Below, piece by piece: positions 42,515-50,592 of a stretch of DNA of 64,000 bases. A program made the position numbers and the translations under genes. The first letter of the stretch is position 1. Every line of letters begins with the position of its first letter. Origin of the DNA: Erwinia sp. SLM-02 (lineage in GTDB: Bacteria; Pseudomonadota; Gammaproteobacteria; Enterobacterales; Enterobacteriaceae); NCBI RefSeq assembly GCF_037450285.1, contig NZ_JAQISN010000007.1, positions 1-64,000 on the forward strand. Reading direction: 5' to 3'. Under the pieces are notes generated by a model that was not told the DNA's origin, made no database searches, and saw only the letters and a program-made list of their open reading frames with translations.

Positions 42515-43230
42515 TGCACTTTTATCGACCACCGCGTCCCATCGCGGCGATGACCTTCGATCTCGACGATACGCTTTATGATAATTATCCGGTGATCGCG
42601 CGAACCACAAAAGAATCTCATGCCGCATTACAGGCCCATCATCCGGCGCTAAAAGACTATAGCGTTGAACAGTATCAGCAGGTGCGTCAGCGTCTGCTGC
42701 TGGCGGAGCCGGAGATCTATCATGATGTCAGCGAGTGGCGTCGTCGTGCCGTTGAGCAGTCCATGCTCGATGTGGGACTGGCCCCCGCGCAGGCCGCTGA
42801 AGGCTCGCGCGAAGTGATGACGGTGTTCGCCGAGTGGCGCAGCAAAATCACCATATCGGATGAAAACCATGCCACGCTGGCGGCGCTGGCCGAGCGTATT
42901 CCACTGGTGGCGATCACCAACGGTAACGCCGAGCCGCATCTGTTTGGGCTGGATAAGTACTTCCAGTTTATTCTGCGGGCCGGTCCCGACGGCCGCGCCA
43001 AGCCGTATCAGGATATGTATCACTGCGCCGCAGAACGCCTGAATCTGGCCCCGGAACGCATCCTGCACGTGGGAGACGATCTCACCACCGATGTTGCCGG
43101 TGCGGTGCGCTGCGGTATGCAGGCCTGTTGGATTAATTTGCGCGGTGGCAATCTGATGCACATTGACGATGCGCGTCTTCTTCCAACGCTGGAGATTTCT
43201 CAGTTGGCATCGCTGACTGCGTTGTTATAA
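42514..43230 (+). CDS. yigB: FMN phosphatase YigB (HAD family)
   Basis: A 238-residue HAD hydrolase, matching E. coli length. Motif I is FDLDDTLYDN, motif II ITNGN, and motifs III/IV are KPYQDMY and HVGDDLTTDV. In E. coli it dephosphorylates FMN and other small phosphates. The start overlaps the xerC stop by one base. Confidence 0.95.
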   Translation: MHFYRPPRPIAAMTFDLDDTLYDNYPVIARTTKESHAALQAHHPALKDYSVEQYQQVRQRLLLAEPEIYHDVSEWRRRAVEQSMLDVGLAPAQAAEGSREVMTVFAEWRSKITISDENHATLAALAERIPLVAITNGNAEPHLFGLDKYFQFILRAGPDGRAKPYQDMYHCAAERLNLAPERILHVGDDLTTDVAGAVRCGMQACWINLRGGNLMHIDDARLLPTLEISQLASLTALL

Positions 43231-43231
43231 T
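43204..43231 (+). promoter_or_regulatory. uvrD promoter
   Basis: TTGGCA and a perfect TATAAT are separated by 16 bp, overlapping the end of yigB and placing the start near 43238, inside the LexA box. Confidence 0.7.
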
Positions 43232-43232
43232 G

Positions 43233-43252
43233 AACTGGTTAAATAACCAGTA
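43233..43252 (+). promoter_or_regulatory. LexA (SOS) box of uvrD
   Basis: AACTGGTTAAATAACCAGTA is a nearly perfect palindrome with CTG-N10-CAG and the flanking bases of the LexA consensus. It directly follows the -10 element, so bound LexA would block initiation. Confidence 0.85.
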
Positions 43253-43286
43253 GGGCGGCGTGCCGCTCTCTACCCCGATGGTGCTT

Positions 43287-45449
43287 ATGGACGTTTCCGA
43301 TCTGCTCGACAGCCTGAATGACAAACAACGCGAAGCCGTCGCCGCGCCGCGCAGCAATCTGCTGGTGCTGGCGGGGGCTGGCAGTGGTAAAACCCGCGTG
43401 CTGGTTCACCGTATTGCCTGGCTGATGGCGGTTGAAAACTGTTCCCCATACTCCATCATGGCGGTGACCTTTACCAACAAAGCGGCCGCTGAGATGCGTC
43501 ACCGCATTGAACAGCTTATTGGAACCAGCCAGGGGGGAATGTGGATTGGCACCTTCCACGGTCTGGCCCACCGCCTGCTGCGCGCCCACCATCTTGACGC
43601 TAACCTGCCACAGGATTTTCAGATCCTCGACAGTGAAGACCAGCTGCGGTTGCTAAAACGCCTGATCAAGGCCATGAATCTGGATGAGAAGCAGTGGCCC
43701 GCCCGTCAGGGGATGTGGTACATCAATGGCAAAAAAGATGAAGGGCTGCGTCCGAAAAATATTGAGAGCTACGGCAACCCGATTGAACAGACCTGGCTGC
43801 GCATCTATCAGGCCTATCAGGAAGCCTGCGATCGCGCCGGCCTGGTCGACTTTGCCGAGCTGCTGCTGCGTGCCCACGAGCTGTGGCTGAACAAACCGCA
43901 TATCCTTAATCACTACCGCGAGCGTTTTACCAATATTCTGGTGGATGAGTTCCAGGATACCAACAATATCCAGTACGCGTGGATCCGCATGCTGGCCGGC
44001 GACAGCGGCAAGGTGATCATCGTCGGAGATGACGATCAGTCTATCTACGGCTGGCGCGGCGCGCAGGTTGAGAACATCCAGCGATTCCTGAACGATTTCC
44101 CGGGCGCGGAAACCATTCGCCTTGAACAGAACTACCGCTCAACCAATAACATTCTGAAAGCCGCCAATGCCCTGATCGCCAACAATAATGGTCGTCTGGG
44201 CAAAGAGCTGTGGACCGACGGCAGCGACGGCGAACCCATCTCTCTTTACTGTGCGTTTAATGAACTGGATGAAGCGCGCTTTGTCGTCAACCGCATTAAG
44301 GTCTGGATGGAAAACGGCGGGGCGCTGAACGACTGCGCGATCCTCTATCGCAGCAACGCCCAGTCGCGCGTGCTGGAAGAGGCGCTGCTGCAAACCAGCA
44401 TGCCTTACCGTATCTATGGCGGCATGCGCTTCTTCGAGCGTCAGGAAATTAAAGATGCGCTGGCCTATCTGCGCCTGATTGCCAACCGCAATGACGATGC
44501 CGCCTTCGAGCGGGTGATCAACACGCCAACGCGTGGCATTGGCGATCGCACCCTTGACGTGGTTCGTCAGACCGCGCGCGATCGCCAGTTGACCATGTGG
44601 CAGAGCTCACGCGCTCTGCTGCATGAAAAAGCGCTGGCCGGCCGCGCGGCTTCGGCGCTGCAGCGTTTTATTGAGCTGGTGGACTCGCTGGCGCAGGAAA
44701 CGACAGAGTTGCCTTTACATGTGCAAACTGACCGGGTAATCAAAGATTCCGGTCTGTGGCTGATGTACGAGCAGGAGAAAGGTGAAAAGGGCCAGGCCCG
44801 CGTCGAGAACCTTGAGGAACTGGTCAACGCCACCCGACAGTACAGCTACCAGGACGAGGATGAAGACCTGATGCCGCTTCAGGCCTTCCTGTCCCATGCT
44901 GCGCTTGAGGCAGGCGAAGGGCAGGCGGATAAATGGCAGGATGCGGTACAGCTGATGACGATGCATGCGGCCAAAGGGCTGGAGTTTATGCAGGTGTTTA
45001 TCGTCGGGATGGAAGAGGGCATGTTCCCCAGTCAGATGTCGCTGGATGAAGGCGGAAGGCTGGAAGAAGAGCGCCGTCTGGCCTACGTTGGCGTCACCCG
45101 TGCGATGCAGAAGCTGACTCTGACCTATGCGGAAACACGTCGCCTGTATGGCAAGGAAGTCTATCATCGTCCTTCACGCTTTGTCGGTGAGCTGCCGGAA
45201 GAGTGCGTGGAGGAAGTCCGCCTGCGTGCCAGCGTCAGTCGCCCGGTAAGTCATCAGCGAATGGGCACCCCGGTGGCGAAAAATGACAGCGGTTTTACTC
45301 TTGGGCAGCGCGTGCGCCACGCCAAATTTGGTGAGGGGACGATTGTTAATCTGGAGGGCAGCGGTGAACACAGCCGCCTGCAGGTGGCTTTCCAGGGGCA
45401 GGGAATCAAATGGCTGGTCGCCGCGTACGCCAGGCTGGAAGCGCTGTGA
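43287..45449 (+). CDS. uvrD: DNA helicase II UvrD
   Basis: A 720-residue SF1A helicase, the same length as in E. coli, unwinding DNA in nucleotide excision and mismatch repair. Walker A is AGAGSGKT (29-36), motif II LVDEFQDTNN, motif III DQSIYGWRGA, motif VI YVGVTRAMQ, and the C-terminal Tudor-like domain includes RVRHAKFGEGTIVN. Motif V reads HAAKGLEFMQVF, with Met where E. coli has Pro. The ATG at 43287 fits MDVSDLLDSLND; the upstream in-frame ATG at 43278 is not used in the family. Confidence 0.97.
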   Translation: MDVSDLLDSLNDKQREAVAAPRSNLLVLAGAGSGKTRVLVHRIAWLMAVENCSPYSIMAVTFTNKAAAEMRHRIEQLIGTSQGGMWIGTFHGLAHRLLRAHHLDANLPQDFQILDSEDQLRLLKRLIKAMNLDEKQWPARQGMWYINGKKDEGLRPKNIESYGNPIEQTWLRIYQAYQEACDRAGLVDFAELLLRAHELWLNKPHILNHYRERFTNILVDEFQDTNNIQYAWIRMLAGDSGKVIIVGDDDQSIYGWRGAQVENIQRFLNDFPGAETIRLEQNYRSTNNILKAANALIANNNGRLGKELWTDGSDGEPISLYCAFNELDEARFVVNRIKVWMENGGALNDCAILYRSNAQSRVLEEALLQTSMPYRIYGGMRFFERQEIKDALAYLRLIANRNDDAAFERVINTPTRGIGDRTLDVVRQTARDRQLTMWQSSRALLHEKALAGRAASALQRFIELVDSLAQETTELPLHVQTDRVIKDSGLWLMYEQEKGEKGQARVENLEELVNATRQYSYQDEDEDLMPLQAFLSHAALEAGEGQADKWQDAVQLMTMHAAKGLEFMQVFIVGMEEGMFPSQMSLDEGGRLEEERRLAYVGVTRAMQKLTLTYAETRRLYGKEVYHRPSRFVGELPEECVEEVRLRASVSRPVSHQRMGTPVAKNDSGFTLGQRVRHAKFGEGTIVNLEGSGEHSRLQVAFQGQGIKWLVAAYARLEAL

Positions 45450-45465
45450 TGAGTGGTGGGCCCGC

Positions 45466-45494
45466 TTGACGCCTTTTTCGTCTCAGCGTAACAT
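45466..45494 (+). promoter_or_regulatory. corA promoter
   Basis: TTGACG and TAACAT with a 17-bp spacer lie just after uvrD. The start would be near 45501, giving a 5' leader of about 230 nt that contains corL and a strong stem-loop. Confidence 0.65.
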
Positions 45495-45526
45495 GCGCCC
45501 ACCATTACCCTGAGAGGACATTCGCC

Positions 45527-45583
45527 TTGGACACACCCAGTAGATACTGGCTCACTGACCTGCACACCAGGTACAACTCCTAA
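45527..45583 (+). CDS. corL: corA leader peptide CorL (UUG start)
   Basis: An 18-codon frame MDTPSRYWLTDLHTRYNS (initiating UUG) with the ribosome site GAGAGGA 8 nt upstream, in the leader of corA. In Salmonella, corL translation controls Rho-dependent termination of the corA leader in response to magnesium; a frame at this position is the expected counterpart. Its stop codon lies at the base of a 9-bp hairpin, so a ribosome at the end of corL would affect leader folding. The identification rests on position, frame and recollection of the family N-terminus. Confidence 0.7.
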   Translation: MDTPSRYWLTDLHTRYNS

Positions 45584-45609
45584 GGCTATCCTCTTTTGCC
45601 GATAGCCTT
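45582..45609 (+). promoter_or_regulatory. corA leader stem-loop
   Basis: A perfect 9-bp stem AAGGCTATC/GATAGCCTT with a 10-nt loop begins within the corL stop codon. A second stem AGTCAGT/ACTGACT lies at 45645-45665. There is no U-tract, so they are more likely alternative leader structures than intrinsic terminators. Confidence 0.65.
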
Positions 45610-45730
45610 CGTGGTTGTTGGCGACCGCATTTCCCGTCGCTCTGAGTCAGTACTGTTCACTGACTGAAACGCATGTTTCCCGTGTTCAAGCGCTCTGTCC
45701 CACTAGTCACTGCGAATTGGGAGTATTGCT

Positions 45731-46684
45731 ATGCTGAGCGCATTTAAACTGGACCAGAGCCGTCTGACCCGTCTTGAGCTGGATGATGCCAGCGAAGAGC
45801 TGACCGGCTCCGTCTGGGTTGATCTGATCGAGCCGGAAGAAGCCGAGCGAGATCGCGTCCAGACCGAGCTGGGCCAGAGCCTGGCCACCCGTCCTGAACT
45901 GGAAGACATCGAGGCATCTGCCCGTTTCTTTGAAGATGAAGATGGCCTGCACATCCACTCCTTCTTTTTCTTTGAAGATGCTGAGGATCACGCCGGTAAC
46001 TCAACGGTGGCGTTTACCATCCGCGAAGGGCGTTTATACACCCTGCGCGAGCGCGAGCTGCCTGCTTTCCGCCTCTACCGTATGCGCGCGCGCAACCAGG
46101 TACTGACGGACGGTAACGCCTACGAGCTACTGCTGGATCTGTTTGAAACTAAAATCGAACAGCTGGCCGATGAGATCGAAAATATCTACAGCGATCTGGA
46201 AAAGCTCAGCCGCGTGATTATGGAAGGACAGCAGGGCGATGAGTTTGACGCCGCGCTGTCTACGCTGGCAGAGCTGGAGGATATCGGCTGGAAGGTGCGT
46301 CTGTGCCTGATGGATACCCAGCGCGCCCTGAACTTCCTGGTGCGTAAAGCGCGCCTGCCGGGTAACCAGCTGGAACAGGCACGTGAAATCCTGCGGGATA
46401 TCGAATCCCTGCTGCCGCACAACGAATCACTGTTTCAGAAGGTTAACTTCCTGATGCAGGCGGCAATGGGTTTTATCAATATCGAGCAGAACCGCATTAT
46501 CAAAATCTTCTCGGTGGTATCGGTGGTCTTCCTGCCGCCAACGCTGGTGGCGTCCAGCTACGGGATGAACTTTGAGTTTATGCCTGAACTGCGCTGGAGC
46601 TTCGGTTATCCGGGCGCTATCACCCTGATGATCCTCGCCGGCCTGGCTCCTTACGCCTACTTCAAACGTAAAAACTGGCTCTGA
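45731..46684 (+). CDS. corA: Magnesium/cobalt transporter CorA
   Basis: A 317-residue pentameric Mg2+ channel (E. coli 316). A large acidic cytoplasmic funnel domain precedes two C-terminal membrane helices; the selectivity motif GMN lies in SSYGMNFEFMPE between them, and the basic tail KRKNWL ends the protein. GGGAG ribosome site. Constitutive main Mg2+ uptake in enterobacteria, tuned here by the leader. Confidence 0.97.
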   Translation: MLSAFKLDQSRLTRLELDDASEELTGSVWVDLIEPEEAERDRVQTELGQSLATRPELEDIEASARFFEDEDGLHIHSFFFFEDAEDHAGNSTVAFTIREGRLYTLRERELPAFRLYRMRARNQVLTDGNAYELLLDLFETKIEQLADEIENIYSDLEKLSRVIMEGQQGDEFDAALSTLAELEDIGWKVRLCLMDTQRALNFLVRKARLPGNQLEQAREILRDIESLLPHNESLFQKVNFLMQAAMGFINIEQNRIIKIFSVVSVVFLPPTLVASSYGMNFEFMPELRWSFGYPGAITLMILAGLAPYAYFKRKNWL

Positions 46685-46693
46685 CAGCCCTCT

Positions 46694-46719
46694 ACCCGGC
46701 CTCATGCCCGAGGCCGGGT
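46694..46719 (+). terminator. Hairpin after corA
   Basis: A 10-bp stem ACCCGGCCTC/GAGGCCGGGT with a 6-nt loop, 10 nt beyond the corA stop. There is no following T-run, so termination would be inefficient. Confidence 0.45.
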
Positions 46720-46815
46720 GGGACTTAACCCTCTCAAAATGTTTCTCGATCTGGCACTACGCCCGTGCGGCGGGTAATCTGTCAGCTCTTATTTCAGCTG
46801 AGATCTCTTCACGTT

Positions 46816-47859
46816 ATGGAACGGTTATCCCTGCGATGCCAGTGGGCGCTGCTGCTCGGTATATCGCTGCTGTTGGGGTCTGTCCTGCAGGTTTTTCATG
46901 TGCCGGCTGCGCTGCTGCTGGGTCCGATGATTGTCGGCGTGGTGATGGGGCTGAGTGGTGCGCAGATCCGCATCAGTAAACGGCTCTTCGTGCTGTGCCA
47001 GGCCGTACTGGGTTGCATGATAGCCCAGAGCCTCTCGCCCTCTATTCTTCACCCGCTGCTGGCCGACTGGCCTGTCGTACTGGCCGTACTGCTGCTGACG
47101 CTGGCGGCGAGCGGTTTGTCCGGCTATTTACTGGTTCGCTTCAGCGATCTGCCCGGCCCGACCGGTGCGTGGGGATCTTCCCCCGGGGGCGCATCTGCCA
47201 TGGTGGCGATGGCCGGCGATTTCGGTGCGGATACCCGGCTGGTGGCCTTTATGCAGTATCTGCGGGTGCTGTTTGTTGCTGCTGCCGCTGCGATTGTGGC
47301 GCGTATCAGCCTGGGTGACAGCCCACAGTCCGCCGGGCTGGAGTGGTTTCCGCCGCTGAGCACGGGCTTTGTCGCCACGCTGGTGGTTATCGTGTTCGGG
47401 GCCGTACTCGGTCAGAAATTCCGTATTCCCTCCGGTGCGTTGCTGCTGCCCGCACTGATCGGGGCCACCCTGCATTCCAGCGGTACGATAACGCTACAGG
47501 TGCCGGAATGGCTGCTGGCGCTGGCCTATGCGCTGATTGGCTGGACGGTAGGCCTGCGCTTCACCCGGCCGGTCTTTTTGCTGGCGTTGCGTACCCTACC
47601 GCAAATGGTGGCGTCGATTATTGGACTGATGCTGCTGTGCGGCGCGATGGCGTGGATGCTGACCCGGGTTTTGCATGTTGACATGCTGACGGCGTATCTG
47701 GCGACCAGCCCGGGTGGGCTGGACACCGTCGCGATTATTGCTGCCGGTAGCCGGGTCGACCTGGCCTTTGTCATGGCCATGCAGACACTACGCCTGTTCT
47801 CGATCCTGCTTACCGGCCCGGCAATAGCCAGATTTCTTTCACGCTATGCGCGACGCTGA
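46816..47859 (+). CDS. abrB: AbrB family membrane protein
   Basis: A 347-residue polytopic membrane protein, close to E. coli AbrB (348 aa; the old label of putative ammonia monooxygenase is misleading). Conserved blocks are PAALLLGPMIVG, GCMIAQSL, PGPTGAWGSSPGGASAMVAMA, AFMQYLRVLFVA and YLATSPGGLDTVAIIAAGS, the last showing the internal duplication of the family. About 9-10 membrane helices. Molecular function unknown; E. coli AbrB was named for an effect on aidB. In E. coli this gene lies elsewhere, while here it fills the yigF/yigG slot. ATG at 46816 chosen by length. Its 3' end overlaps rarD by 21 bp. Confidence 0.88.
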   Translation: MERLSLRCQWALLLGISLLLGSVLQVFHVPAALLLGPMIVGVVMGLSGAQIRISKRLFVLCQAVLGCMIAQSLSPSILHPLLADWPVVLAVLLLTLAASGLSGYLLVRFSDLPGPTGAWGSSPGGASAMVAMAGDFGADTRLVAFMQYLRVLFVAAAAAIVARISLGDSPQSAGLEWFPPLSTGFVATLVVIVFGAVLGQKFRIPSGALLLPALIGATLHSSGTITLQVPEWLLALAYALIGWTVGLRFTRPVFLLALRTLPQMVASIIGLMLLCGAMAWMLTRVLHVDMLTAYLATSPGGLDTVAIIAAGSRVDLAFVMAMQTLRLFSILLTGPAIARFLSRYARR

Positions 47860-48738
47860 ACGGCGCAGCGTCCAGAGTGCGTCTGCGATAAATAAGGCGA
47901 GCGCCGCCCAGATAAAGCCAAAGGTAACGGCTTTATCGGCCGTCATCTGTTCACCGTAGAACAGTACGGCCAGCAGGAACATCAGCGTCGGGCCAAGATA
48001 CTGGAAGAATCCCACGGTGGAGAGACGCAGACGTGTGCAGGCGGCGGTAAACAGCATCAGCGGGATCGTCGTGATAATCCCGGCGGCGGCCAGCAGCACA
48101 TTCAGGCTCGCTGCATTGTTGCCGAGGTGGCTGGTGGGGCTGTCGACAATGCCGAATAAATAGACGGCAGCGGGCACCAGCAGCCAGCTGGTTTCAACCA
48201 GCATCCCGGTTTGCGCATCGACAGCAATTTTCTTACGCAGCAGCCCATACAGTGAGAACGTTGTCGCCAGTCCGAGGGCGATAACCGGCACTGAACCAAA
48301 CTTCCACAGCTGTACCAGCACGCCGCAGGCAGCCAGCGCAACGGCCAGCCACTGTAAGCGGCGAAAGCGCTCGCCGAGAAACAGCATGCCGACCAGCACG
48401 TTCAGCAGCGGGTTAATGAAATACCCCAGGCTTGCCTCCAGCATATGGTGATTATTCACCGCCCAGATATACAGCAGCCAGTTGCTGCAGATAACCACGG
48501 CGGAAACGGCCAGCAGCAGCACCTTTTTCGGCTGGGCGGTAATGGCCCGGATATTGCGCCAGCTGCGGCTGACGCTGATTAATATCAGCATAAAGAAGAA
48601 GGACCAGATGACCCGGTGAGTCATGATCTCCCCGGCTGGCACCTGCTGGATCAGTTTGAAATAGACCGGAGCCACGCCCCAGATAAAGTACGCCCCCAGG
48701 GCAAAAAGCACGCCCTGACGTGTTTGTTGTGGATTCAT
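47839..48738 (-). CDS. rarD: EamA-family transporter RarD
   Basis: A 299-residue ten-helix EamA/DMT-superfamily protein (E. coli 296). GVLFALGAYFIWGVAPVYFK at the N-terminus is the family signature. It was described in Pseudomonas as a chloramphenicol-sensitivity locus; substrate unknown. It follows yigI by 3 nt and converges on abrB with a 21-bp tail overlap. Confidence 0.94.
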   Translation of the reverse strand: MNPQQTRQGVLFALGAYFIWGVAPVYFKLIQQVPAGEIMTHRVIWSFFFMLILISVSRSWRNIRAITAQPKKVLLLAVSAVVICSNWLLYIWAVNNHHMLEASLGYFINPLLNVLVGMLFLGERFRRLQWLAVALAACGVLVQLWKFGSVPVIALGLATTFSLYGLLRKKIAVDAQTGMLVETSWLLVPAAVYLFGIVDSPTSHLGNNAASLNVLLAAAGIITTIPLMLFTAACTRLRLSTVGFFQYLGPTLMFLLAVLFYGEQMTADKAVTFGFIWAALALFIADALWTLRRSASRIA

Positions 48739-48741
48739 TTC

Positions 48742-49212
48742 TTAACCAATCATATAGGTAGCGGTAGCGCTGGCAATGTGTACACCGGCATCATTATGGA
48801 GTTCAACGCGGGCAACGGACACCTTATTGCCGCCGCGCAGCAGGCTGCTACTGGCGACAAAACGCTCGCCGCGCCCCGGACGCAGGTAGTCGACGCGCAG
48901 GTCGATTGTGCCCATGCGGGACAGGCGCTGGCGGAGCTCCTCTTCGGTAATGCTTTGCTGACGGGTTAGCGCGCTGCTGACGCAGACCAGACCCGCCGCC
49001 ACGTCCAGCACCGAGGCTATGACCCCACCGTGCAGAATTTTCTGCGCATAGTTACCGACCAGCATGGTTTGATTCTTCAGGCTCAGCTGAGCGAAGTCCG
49101 GTTCAAGGCGATCCAGCTCCAGGCCGAGCGAGCGGTTGAAGGGCATATCGTAAACAAAAATTTCGCCAATCAGCCGACGTGCCGCCGCCTGATCCAAAGG
49201 TAACGCTGACAT
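48742..49212 (-). CDS. yigI: Hotdog-fold acyl-CoA thioesterase YigI
   Basis: A 156-residue PaaI-type hotdog thioesterase (E. coli YigI 155). The central helix GGVIASVLDVAAGLV and the following strands are recognisable. In E. coli it hydrolyses medium- to long-chain acyl-CoA. Starts the yigI-rarD pair. Confidence 0.93.
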   Translation of the reverse strand: MSALPLDQAAARRLIGEIFVYDMPFNRSLGLELDRLEPDFAQLSLKNQTMLVGNYAQKILHGGVIASVLDVAAGLVCVSSALTRQQSITEEELRQRLSRMGTIDLRVDYLRPGRGERFVASSSLLRGGNKVSVARVELHNDAGVHIASATATYMIG

Positions 49213-49385
49213 TATTGTGATCCTGTGAAGCCGGGAAAAAGTAAATCAAAGGTTAACGAGGTGAGTATCTTATGCTTCGTTGGCAGTGCTTTCCACTTTC
49301 AGAAAACAGCACTAAAGCGGGCAGCACTTTATGTGTAGAATGGCGTGCTTTTATCTTCATATCCGCCGCCTACCGGGAGTAAATT

Positions 49386-50270
49386 ATGGCTCTGCTGAAA
49401 GGACTGCTGACGACAGCACTCCTGGTTCCGACAATTGTACTGGCACAGGAAGCGACGCTCAGGGAAGTTCATGACCGCCCTGCCGTTCCCGGTAGCATTA
49501 TTGCTAACCTGCTGGAAAAACACGATAACCCTTTTGTTCTCTATCCTTACGAGAGCAACTATCTGCTTTATACCTACACCAGTAATATTAACCGGGAAGC
49601 GATTGAGTCCTACAACTGGGGTAATGAAGCCAAGCACGATGAGGTGAAGTTTCAGCTGAGCCTGGCCTTCCCGCTGTGGCGCGGTATTCTGGGTGATAAT
49701 TCCGTGCTGGCCGCGTCCTACACTCAGCGCTCCTGGTGGCAGCTTTCTAACCGCGGGGCGGGGGCGTCATCACCGTTCCGTGAAACCAACTATGAGCCGC
49801 AGATTTTCCTCGGCTGGGCAACCGACTACAGCCTGGGCGGCTGGACGCTGAGGGATGTTGAGACCGGTCTGAACCATCAGTCAAACGGGCGTTCCGATCC
49901 GACCTCACGCAGCTGGAACCGGGTTTATGCCAGACTGATGGCGCAAAATGGCAACTGGCTGGTGGAAGTGAAGCCCTGGTACCGACTGCCGGAAAGCGAA
50001 AGCAACGACGATAACCCGGATATCACCAAGTACATGGGCTACTACCGTTTGACGCTGGGTTACCAGATGGGCGACAGCATTTTCAGTGTGAAAAGCAACT
50101 ACAACTGGAACAGCGGCTATGGCGGTGCGGAGCTGGGCTGGAGCTATCCGATGACTGAACACGTGCGCTTTTATACCCAGGTATTTAGCGGCTACGGTGA
50201 ATCACTGATCGATTATAACCATCGGCAGACTCGCGTTGGCGTAGGCGTTACCCTCAACGATCTGTTCTGA
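49386..50270 (+). CDS. pldA: Outer membrane phospholipase A PldA
   Basis: A 294-residue OMPLA precursor (E. coli 289). The signal peptide MALLKGLLTTALLVPTIVLA is followed by a 12-strand barrel. The catalytic His164 and Ser166 lie in NHQSNGRS, with the supporting Asn further on in SRSWNRVY; the last residue is Phe, as usual for outer membrane proteins. It hydrolyses phospholipids misplaced in the outer leaflet. Confidence 0.96.
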   Translation: MALLKGLLTTALLVPTIVLAQEATLREVHDRPAVPGSIIANLLEKHDNPFVLYPYESNYLLYTYTSNINREAIESYNWGNEAKHDEVKFQLSLAFPLWRGILGDNSVLAASYTQRSWWQLSNRGAGASSPFRETNYEPQIFLGWATDYSLGGWTLRDVETGLNHQSNGRSDPTSRSWNRVYARLMAQNGNWLVEVKPWYRLPESESNDDNPDITKYMGYYRLTLGYQMGDSIFSVKSNYNWNSGYGGAELGWSYPMTEHVRFYTQVFSGYGESLIDYNHRQTRVGVGVTLNDLF

Positions 50271-50334
50271 TTCACTCTTCGCCGGGTAAACCCACCCGGC
50301 GATTGCCACCCGCTAAACGGTGGCTTAAACCTCA

Positions 50335-50541
50335 TCAACCGACCGGCGGCATCCAACGATGTTCCGTATTGCAGCGCGTTTCGCAGAGGCCGTAGCCGTT
50401 CAACATTCGTGCAGCAAAACGGCGCGAACCGCTTAGCAAATCAGCAAAATGCTCGTGATAATCCAGATCTTGCTCCGGACATGGGGTATTATCCCTCGCT
50501 GTAGTTGAGTCATGCTCAACCGTCGGTTCCGGCATCACCAT
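50335..50541 (-). CDS. Possible small protein in the pldA-recQ gap
   Basis: The 322-bp pldA-recQ gap is much longer than in E. coli. It holds a minus-strand frame that could encode 68 residues from an ATG at 50541, ending HRWMPPVG, with four cysteines. The frame continues upstream inside recQ as antisense, so openness alone proves little, and no ribosome site precedes the ATG. The rest of the gap has two GC hairpins (50280-50301, 50305-50324), possibly the pldA 3' end. I do not recognise the product. Confidence 0.25.
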   Translation of the reverse strand: MVMPEPTVEHDSTTARDNTPCPEQDLDYHEHFADLLSGSRRFAARMLNGYGLCETRCNTEHRWMPPVG

Positions 50542-50592
50542 CGGGCAGGCAGTGCCCGGTAGCGCTTCACACCACTTCAGATTGGGGACAAT

